A stretch of 40,046 nt of DNA from Methanobacteriota archaeon (lineage in GTDB: Archaea > Thermoplasmatota > Thermoplasmata > Methanomassiliicoccales > Methanomassiliicoccaceae), in NCBI GenBank assembly GCA_012518185.1, contig JAAYTA010000014.1, positions 1-40,046 of the forward strand, read 5' to 3'. The notes under the pieces were generated by a model, which saw nothing but the letters and a program-made list of their open reading frames with translations, did not search any database and was not told where the DNA came from. Positions 34,981 through 40,046 of the stretch are shown in pieces (position 1 is the stretch's first letter; every line of letters starts with the position of its first letter). The translations under genes and the position numbers were made by a program.

Positions 34981-35027
34981 TGACCGATAACGGGCCAACA
35001 TGTCCCGCTATAGATGAGGGTGCCAAG

Positions 35028-35549
35028 ATGGAACAAGAAAATAAAGACCTATGTAATGAAGATGCCACCGATCCATCTGAGATCGAATTATTGAAGGCAC
35101 AACTTGAATCTATAAAAGAAGAACTTTCAAAAAAAACTGCTCTTGCGGACGACTATCTTGATACTGCTCGTCGTGTGCAGGCAGAATTTGAGAATTACAA
35201 GAAAAGGGTGGCTAAGGAGAGGGAACAGATCATTAGTTGCGCTAATGAACGACTGCTCTGCGATCTCCTAATTATTTATGACGACTTACAGCGAGCATTA
35301 GATACTAATTGCGAAACAGATGAGCTGCGAGAAGGCGTCTCTAAGATTTACACTAATTTAACTAATTTCCTAGAAGAGAACGGAGTGCGTGAAATACCTG
35401 CAGATGGTGTGTTTGATCCCTCCTGTCAAGAAGCATTAGCGACAGGAGAAGGAGAGGATGGCCGCATCTTAGAGGTATATCAGAAGGGGTATTTCCTTGG
35501 CAGTAGGGTGCTAAGGACCTCTAAAGTAAAGGTAGCAAGAAGGAAGTGA
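35028..35549 (+). CDS. grpE: GrpE nucleotide exchange factor
   Basis: Co-chaperone that releases ADP from DnaK. An N-terminal acidic coiled coil ([15 protein letters not shown]) leads to [21 protein letters not shown], and the C-terminal beta domain carries [19 protein letters not shown] and [14 protein letters not shown], all typical. The frame is open to 34944, but ATG 35028 (GAGGGTG, 5-base spacing, 173 aa) is preferred: the longer form would begin inside the promoter palindrome. The stop TGA lies within the SD of dnaK. First of the Hsp70 operon. Confidence 0.94.
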   Translation: MEQENKDLCNEDATDPSEIELLKAQLESIKEELSKKTALADDYLDTARRVQAEFENYKKRVAKEREQIISCANERLLCDLLIIYDDLQRALDTNCETDELREGVSKIYTNLTNFLEENGVREIPADGVFDPSCQEALATGEGEDGRILEVYQKGYFLGSRVLRTSKVKVARRK

Positions 35550-35554
35550 TCACA

Positions 35555-37420
35555 ATGGCTAAGATCATCGGAATAGACTTAGGTACAAGCAATTCTGCGG
35601 CTGCGATAATGGAGGGTGGCAGACCAACAGTAATCCCAAGCGCAGAAGGAACTAGTGTTGGTGGGAAATCATTCCCATCTTATGTGGCAATAACGGAAGA
35701 TGGAGAGTTGTTAGTGGGAGAGCCAGCAAGGCGACAGGCTGTAACTAATCCCGAAGGTACTATTGCCAAAGCTAAGCGAAAGATGGGAACCGATTATAAA
35801 TTTAAAGTCAGAGATAAAGAGTATACTCCTCAGCAAGTATCTGCCTTTATTCTTCAGAAGATCAAGAGAGATGCCGAAGCCTTCTTAGGTGAAACGATTG
35901 AGAAAGCAGTCATTACTGTCCCTGCTTATTTCAATGATAATCAGAGACAGGCTACTAAGGATGCTGGCACAATTGCCGGTTTAGAAGTGGTTAGAATAAT
36001 CAATGAGCCTACGTCTGCGGCATTAGCATATGGATTGGATAATCAGGGAAAAGATCAAAAAATCATGGTATTCGATCTTGGCGGAGGTACGCTAGACGTT
36101 ACTATCATGGATTATTCCGAAGGAGTATTTGAGGTTCTATCTACATCTGGAGATACTCAACTAGGCGGCACTGATATGGATCAGGCCCTTATTGATTATG
36201 CAGTTGAGATATTCAAGAAGGATACTGGGATTGATCTAACTACTGATAAAATGGCGATGTGGCGTGTCCAGGAAGCATGTGAGAAGGCTAAGATTGAATT
36301 ATCTTCCACTATGAATACGGAAATAAATCTCCCCTTCATAACTGCAGATCAGACTGGTCCAAAACATCTTACATTATCCATTACAAGAGCCAAATTAGAA
36401 GAATTGGTTAATCCAACGGTAGAGCGCTGTAGATCTCCGATTATGACTGCGCTGGGCGATGCTGACTTATCTCCAGGAGATGTAGACAATATCATCTTAG
36501 TAGGTGGACCAACTCGAATGCCAATAATCCAGAGATTTGTGGAAGCAGTTGTTGGCAAGAAAGTACAACGTGGCATCGATCCTATGGAATGTGTATCCAT
36601 GGGGGCTGCAATCCAAGGAGCCGTCCTGGCTGGTGAAGTCAAAGATATCCTTCTTTTGGATGTTACGCCCTTATCGTTAAGCATCGAGACACTAGGAGGA
36701 GTGGCTACTAAACTCATCGATCGAAATACTACTATTCCAACGCGCAAGAGTCAGGTATTTTCTACCGCTGCTGATAATCAGAGCAGTGTAGAAATCCACG
36801 TGCTGCAAGGAGAACGAGAAATGGCAGTTGATAATACCTCATTAGGTCGATTCCAACTGACTGGTATTCCTCCTGCTCCTAGAGGTATTCCACAGATAGA
36901 AGTTACGTTTGATATTGATGCCAACGGCATTATAAATGTCTCAGCCAAGGACTTAGGCACTGGGAAAGAAACTAAGATCACTATCAGTGCTTCTACCAAA
37001 TTATCTGAGGATGAGATTGATCAAATGATTCAGCAAGCTGAGCAGTTTGCCGAAGAGGATAAAAAGAAGCGCGAAAAAGTTGAGCTAATGAATCAGGCCG
37101 ATACCCTACTCTATACGTCTACCAAGACATTAGAAGATCTGGGAGATAAAGTGACTGCAGAAGAGAAGGAAAAGGTAGAGAAGTCTGCTAGTGATTTACG
37201 TGAAGCCATGGAGGCCGATAATATTGATACTATCAAATCCAAAGTGGATGATCTTACGAAAGAGCTAGCGGCAGTATCTACTAGGATTTATCAGGAGGCA
37301 GCGGCACAGCAACAGCCTCCTGAGGGCGGACAGTCTCCAGGAGCTGATCATACTCAATCTCAGACTGGTTCTGAAGATAAAGGCGACTACACTGATGCAG
37401 ACTATCGTATTGTAGACTGA
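35555..37420 (+). CDS. dnaK: Chaperone DnaK (Hsp70)
   Basis: Hsp70 chaperone of 621 aa. N-terminal ATPase domain: [53 protein letters not shown] and [10 protein letters not shown]. The substrate-binding domain ([19 protein letters not shown]) and a Gln/Gly-rich C-terminal tail (about residues 585-605) follow. A GTG at 35546 is also in frame, but ATG 35555 has GGAAGTGATC at 35542-35551, nine of ten matches to a consensus SD. Archaeal Hsp70 systems are thought to come from bacteria by transfer. Confidence 0.98.
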   Translation: MAKIIGIDLGTSNSAAAIMEGGRPTVIPSAEGTSVGGKSFPSYVAITEDGELLVGEPARRQAVTNPEGTIAKAKRKMGTDYKFKVRDKEYTPQQVSAFILQKIKRDAEAFLGETIEKAVITVPAYFNDNQRQATKDAGTIAGLEVVRIINEPTSAALAYGLDNQGKDQKIMVFDLGGGTLDVTIMDYSEGVFEVLSTSGDTQLGGTDMDQALIDYAVEIFKKDTGIDLTTDKMAMWRVQEACEKAKIELSSTMNTEINLPFITADQTGPKHLTLSITRAKLEELVNPTVERCRSPIMTALGDADLSPGDVDNIILVGGPTRMPIIQRFVEAVVGKKVQRGIDPMECVSMGAAIQGAVLAGEVKDILLLDVTPLSLSIETLGGVATKLIDRNTTIPTRKSQVFSTAADNQSSVEIHVLQGEREMAVDNTSLGRFQLTGIPPAPRGIPQIEVTFDIDANGIINVSAKDLGTGKETKITISASTKLSEDEIDQMIQQAEQFAEEDKKKREKVELMNQADTLLYTSTKTLEDLGDKVTAEEKEKVEKSASDLREAMEADNIDTIKSKVDDLTKELAAVSTRIYQEAAAQQQPPEGGQSPGADHTQSQTGSEDKGDYTDADYRIVD

Positions 37421-37430
37421 AGGAACGTAA

Positions 37431-38558
37431 ATGGAAAAACGCGACTATTACGACGTCCTAGGCGTACAGCGAGGCGCTACTGCTGACGAGATAAAGAAAG
37501 CTTATCGGAAACTAGCTCGACAGTATCATCCCGATGTCACCAAAGAGGAACCTAAAGTAGCAGAGGAGAAATTTAAGGAAGTCTCGGAAGCATATGAGGT
37601 ACTAGCCGATGATAAAAAACGGAGGATGTATGATCAATATGGTCATGCTGGAGTCAGCTCCCAGTTCCAGAATGGAAATTTCAACTGGAGCGACTTCTCC
37701 CACTACGGAGATATCAGAGATATTTTCGGAGATCTAGGAGGCTTTGGAAGCATATTCGATATGTTCTTTGGTGGCGGTCAACAGACTCAGCAGCGCACTG
37801 GTGGCCGCGACATGCGCATGGATGTAGAGATTACATTAGAAGAAGCATTCAATGGTCTAAAAAAGCGAATTACTGTGCCAAAATTCGAACACTGTGATGC
37901 ATGTAAGGGCACAGGGGCCAAAGATGGTAAGGTTATAACCTGCACTGAATGCGGAGGATCCGGACAAACTCGTAGGACGCAATCTAGAGGATTCGCCCAA
38001 TTCGTATCTGTTGGCCCTTGTCCTAGTTGCCATGGAGCCGGCAGAGCTCCAGGATCTTCATGCTCTGAATGCGATGGCAGAGGAGTCAATCAACACACTT
38101 CCCAGATCGATTTAGAAATACCAAGAGGAGTTGACAATGGTTCCCGACTTCGTATTTCTGGAGCTGGAGAAATAGGATCGCCCGGACACTCTCCTGGAGA
38201 TTTATATGTAGTTATACATGTTAAAAACCATCCAAAATACCATCGAGACGGTGCCGATTTGCTAATGGAAGTAGATATGAACTATCCTACAGCAGCACTA
38301 GGAGGTACAGTGGAAGTCACCTCATTAGATGGCACCGCGGAGGTAAAAGTGCCTCCTGGGACGCAACCCGATGCCGTCTTTAGACTTAAGGGCCGAGGCA
38401 TGCCAATTCGTGGCGATTTACGCGGCGATCTTTATGTGCGGATGAAATTAAAAGTACCTGACAAACTTAATAGTGAACAGAAAAATCTTCTGAAGCGACT
38501 TGCTGAAACTGAACAGCAAGGCAGTGGTACTTTTTCGAGATTGAAAAAGAGACGCTGA
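37431..38558 (+). CDS. dnaJ: Chaperone DnaJ (Hsp40)
   Basis: Type I J-protein (375 aa). J domain at residues 4-67 with the HPD motif in YHPDVT near residue 34, a Gly/Phe-rich stretch (NWSDF to [10 protein letters not shown]), four zinc motifs [24 protein letters not shown] and CSECDGRG, and a C-terminal substrate region ending FSRLKKRR. It starts eleven bases after dnaK, with AAGGAACG just before ATG, completing a grpE-dnaK-dnaJ operon. A CTCTT/AAGAG hairpin follows. Confidence 0.98.
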   Translation: MEKRDYYDVLGVQRGATADEIKKAYRKLARQYHPDVTKEEPKVAEEKFKEVSEAYEVLADDKKRRMYDQYGHAGVSSQFQNGNFNWSDFSHYGDIRDIFGDLGGFGSIFDMFFGGGQQTQQRTGGRDMRMDVEITLEEAFNGLKKRITVPKFEHCDACKGTGAKDGKVITCTECGGSGQTRRTQSRGFAQFVSVGPCPSCHGAGRAPGSSCSECDGRGVNQHTSQIDLEIPRGVDNGSRLRISGAGEIGSPGHSPGDLYVVIHVKNHPKYHRDGADLLMEVDMNYPTAALGGTVEVTSLDGTAEVKVPPGTQPDAVFRLKGRGMPIRGDLRGDLYVRMKLKVPDKLNSEQKNLLKRLAETEQQGSGTFSRLKKRR

Positions 38559-38561
38559 TAA

Positions 38562-38575
38562 CTCTTTTTTAAGAG
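38562..38575 (+). terminator. Short hairpin with T-run after dnaJ
   Basis: CTCTT (38562-38566) and AAGAG (38571-38575) form a small stem around TTTT, so the top strand has six T in a row. This fits archaeal T-rich termination of the Hsp70 operon, but the MFS gene begins only 26 bases later, so read-through is possible. Confidence 0.4.
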
Positions 38576-38601
38576 ACAAATCAATCGTCTGGAGTTATCC
38601 A

Positions 38602-39825
38602 GTGCACTCTTCCAAGTCATTCTTAGAGTATGATCGCCAACTATGGGTACTCTTCGCTGGTCGTGTGATTGCGGCTATCGGATTCTCCATAGTAATGCCC
38701 TTCCTATCCATCTTTCTCTACACTGAGATGGGAGTACCTATGACCGTAGTTGGTATAGTATTCCTAGGAAATGCAGTAGCTGGAGCAGTGGGACAGGTAA
38801 TTGGGGGCGAACTTGCTGATCGTCTGGGTCGCCGACCTATCATGTGCATATCCATGGTCATGCGAACTGCGGTATTTTTACTACTATCTGTCGCGATAGC
38901 TGGCATGGTTGATTTATGGATAATCGCCATACTCCTCATGGCAACCTCATTAACAGGATCTCTCTTTGAACCAGCCACTAATGCACTAGTAGCTGATTTA
39001 GTATCCCCTGGACGTCGATTAGAAGCTTACAGCATATTACGAGTAGGTCAGAACGTTGGATGGGCATTAGGTCCGCTACTAGGCGGTCTATTAGCAGTCA
39101 TATCATATGCTTCGCTCTTCTTATTTACGGCTCTTACAAGCATGATTGTAGCAATAATCACATATACTTGGATTTCTGACTCTAGTAGAGCTATTACTGA
39201 ATCAGATAAACTCGACGCTAGTGATTTGAAAAAAGTATGGAAAAATAGAATATTTATAGCAATCTGCCTAGCGACAATTCCACTGTTTATAGTACTAGGA
39301 CAGATGACGTCTACTTTAGCATTATTCTCTAAAGATATTGTGGGGATATCCGTTGCAGAAGTTGGATATCTCTATACTCTGAATGGCATAATTGTAATAT
39401 TTTTACAACTCCCCATGGCTCGCTATGTAAATAAATTCCGCATGACTCACGTCCTAGTTGTTGGTGGAATATTATACGCTATTGGATACTTTATTATTGG
39501 TTGGGCATCGAGTCTCTGGATCCTAGTAGCTTCTATGATTATAATTTCTATGGGTGAAAATATCATCTCATCTCCTAGTATTAACTTAGTAGCCAACATA
39601 AGTTCAGAGCATGATCGTGGTCGATATATGGGGGTGGCAGGCATTTTCCAGACATTTGGATGGTCAATAGGCCCCTTAGTTGGTGGCATATTGTATGATT
39701 CCCTGATTGATAAACCCGTTATATTATGGAGTTCTATAGCTACTGTTTCACTAATCAGCGTATTCGGGTTCACCTGGATAAGTAAGATAATCCCTCGAGA
39801 GATCGATGTAGTGGATGATAGCTAA
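38602..39825 (+). CDS. MFS transporter
   Basis: Major facilitator superfamily permease (407 aa) with about twelve hydrophobic helices. The motif between TM2 and TM3, GGELADRLGRRPIM, is the standard MFS motif A, and a related GRYMGVAGIFQTFGWSIGP lies in the second half. The start is GTG 38602, with GGAG at 38591-38594 about seven bases upstream; no ATG is closer. Substrate cannot be deduced; drug or small-molecule efflux is one possibility. It follows dnaJ by 43 nt. Confidence 0.9.
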   Translation: MHSSKSFLEYDRQLWVLFAGRVIAAIGFSIVMPFLSIFLYTEMGVPMTVVGIVFLGNAVAGAVGQVIGGELADRLGRRPIMCISMVMRTAVFLLLSVAIAGMVDLWIIAILLMATSLTGSLFEPATNALVADLVSPGRRLEAYSILRVGQNVGWALGPLLGGLLAVISYASLFLFTALTSMIVAIITYTWISDSSRAITESDKLDASDLKKVWKNRIFIAICLATIPLFIVLGQMTSTLALFSKDIVGISVAEVGYLYTLNGIIVIFLQLPMARYVNKFRMTHVLVVGGILYAIGYFIIGWASSLWILVASMIIISMGENIISSPSINLVANISSEHDRGRYMGVAGIFQTFGWSIGPLVGGILYDSLIDKPVILWSSIATVSLISVFGFTWISKIIPREIDVVDDS

Positions 39826-39879
39826 GTGACATTATCCAATTGATTTCACGCAATATCAACATCTTTAGCCGAACTTGAG

Positions 39880-39894
39880 TACTAATAATTAGTA
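39880..39894. repeat. 15-bp perfect palindrome upstream of terminal gene
   Basis: TACTAATAATTAGTA is symmetrical about the A at 39887. It lies immediately before a TATA-like box (AGTTAATTTA, 39895-39904). AT-richness lowers its weight, but a second palindrome follows at 39930-39946. Confidence 0.45.
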
Positions 39895-39929
39895 AGTTAA
39901 TTTAGGCAACTCATAGTGAGATTAATGGA

Positions 39930-39946
39930 AAAGTGTTAAACACTTT
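39930..39946. repeat. 17-bp perfect palindrome at the probable transcript start of the terminal gene
   Basis: AAAGTGTT (39930-39937) and AACACTTT (39939-39946) are exact inverted repeats around one A. The element lies about 25-50 nt after the TATA-like box and 19 nt before ATG 39966, so it could be an operator over the start site or a hairpin in the leader. Confidence 0.5.
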
Positions 39947-39965
39947 ACGACTCATCTATCGTCAG

Positions 39966-40046
39966 ATGAAGGTCATCGGCATCATGACCGAAAATTTCCA
40001 GTTCTTCTATAAGCTCGTTCAGATGTTAAGAGATCACAATGAGCCA
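39966..40046 (+). CDS. N-terminal fragment of an unidentified protein (runs off window)
   Basis: ATG 39966 opens a frame of 27 codons to the window end, with no stop. It begins MKVIGIMTENFQFFYKLVQM and continues with LRDHNEP, which looks like a beta strand followed by an amphipathic helix, as at the start of a Rossmann-like fold. I do not recognise the family. The promoter-like TATA box and two palindromes upstream support it as a real gene. The antisense frame here lacks a start codon. The SD is weak. Confidence 0.55.
   Translation, partial: MKVIGIMTENFQFFYKLVQMLRDHNEP

Noticed and set aside
34944-35027. Longer GrpE N-terminus from ATG 34944 or 34980
   Set aside because: It would overlap the promoter palindrome and TATA region, lacks a good SD, and the added residues do not look like GrpE.
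37787-38089. Antisense ORF over the dnaJ zinc-finger region
   Set aside because: A reflection of Cys/Gly-rich codons in dnaJ; no independent start signals.
39873-40030. Minus-strand frame ending in a peptide-like stretch (LNELIEELEIFGHDADD)
   Set aside because: It has a TAA just upstream and no start codon; it is antisense to the ATG 39966 frame, which is open to the end and has promoter signals.
1-40046. CRISPR arrays, insertion sequences, prophage or integrase/attachment sites
   Set aside because: No spaced direct repeats, transposase, integrase or terminal repeats were found on reading both strands.

Overview
The window is archaeal chromosome, AT-rich and densely coded, with about 43 protein genes and one tRNA. 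Ribosomal protein S6e, aIF2-gamma, GINS, HerA, PAN, MBF1, a thermosome, archaeal-type ProRS, pantoate kinase and CTP-type riboflavin kinase place it in the Euryarchaeota in the broad sense. A methanogenesis marker 8 homologue (DUF2099) points to a methanogen or a close relative, and a Thermoplasmata-type methanogen is my best guess (inference). About ten genes end in TAG, so UAG looks like an ordinary stop here and there is no sign of general UAG recoding. TATA boxes 25-30 nt before several ATGs suggest many leaderless transcripts; operon-internal genes carry Shine-Dalgarno sites.

Layout. 1-7.1 kb: an M3 oligopeptidase, then on the minus strand a 1.37 kaa RecB-like nuclease/SF1 helicase with a DUF1294 membrane gene, followed by the longest non-coding stretch (about 0.8 kb). 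7.1-9.1 kb: the S6e / aIF2-gamma / PIN translation operon. 9.1-10.8 kb: marker 8 and the HTH-riboflavin kinase. 10.8-14.2 kb: purSLQ, whose PurQ has lost its catalytic Cys. 14.3-18.2 kb: TrmI methyltransferase, a small membrane protein, a rare archaeal RNase III-like protein, ProRS and PRPP synthetase. 18.3-20.3 kb: HerA and DUF357. 20.2-26.6 kb: a minus-strand block of pantoate kinase, CoaBC, thymidylate kinase, both halves of glycine decarboxylase, a Toprim protein and a DUF167 protein. 26.7-30.5 kb: GINS, an MBL-fold hydrolase with a problem at its start, a CBS protein, tRNA-Lys(CUU), a GPN-loop GTPase and a winged-helix protein. 30.6-38.6 kb: PAN, MBF1, DUF2240, then a protein-quality-control region (thermosome, grpE, dnaK, dnaJ). 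38.6 kb to the end: an MFS transporter and the first 27 codons of a gene cut by the window edge.

The purine, PRPP, riboflavin, CoA, thymidylate and glycine genes form a nucleotide/cofactor/one-carbon neighbourhood. I found no CRISPR array, insertion sequence, prophage or clear multi-gene novel system. The most notable signals are the Cys-to-Gly change in PurQ, the RNase III-like gene lacking two metal-site acids, several perfect or near-perfect palindromes at promoters (nuclease-helicase, riboflavin kinase, thermosome, grpE and the terminal gene), and a repeated arrangement in which convergent genes share a 4-nt CTAG or TTAG containing both stop codons.
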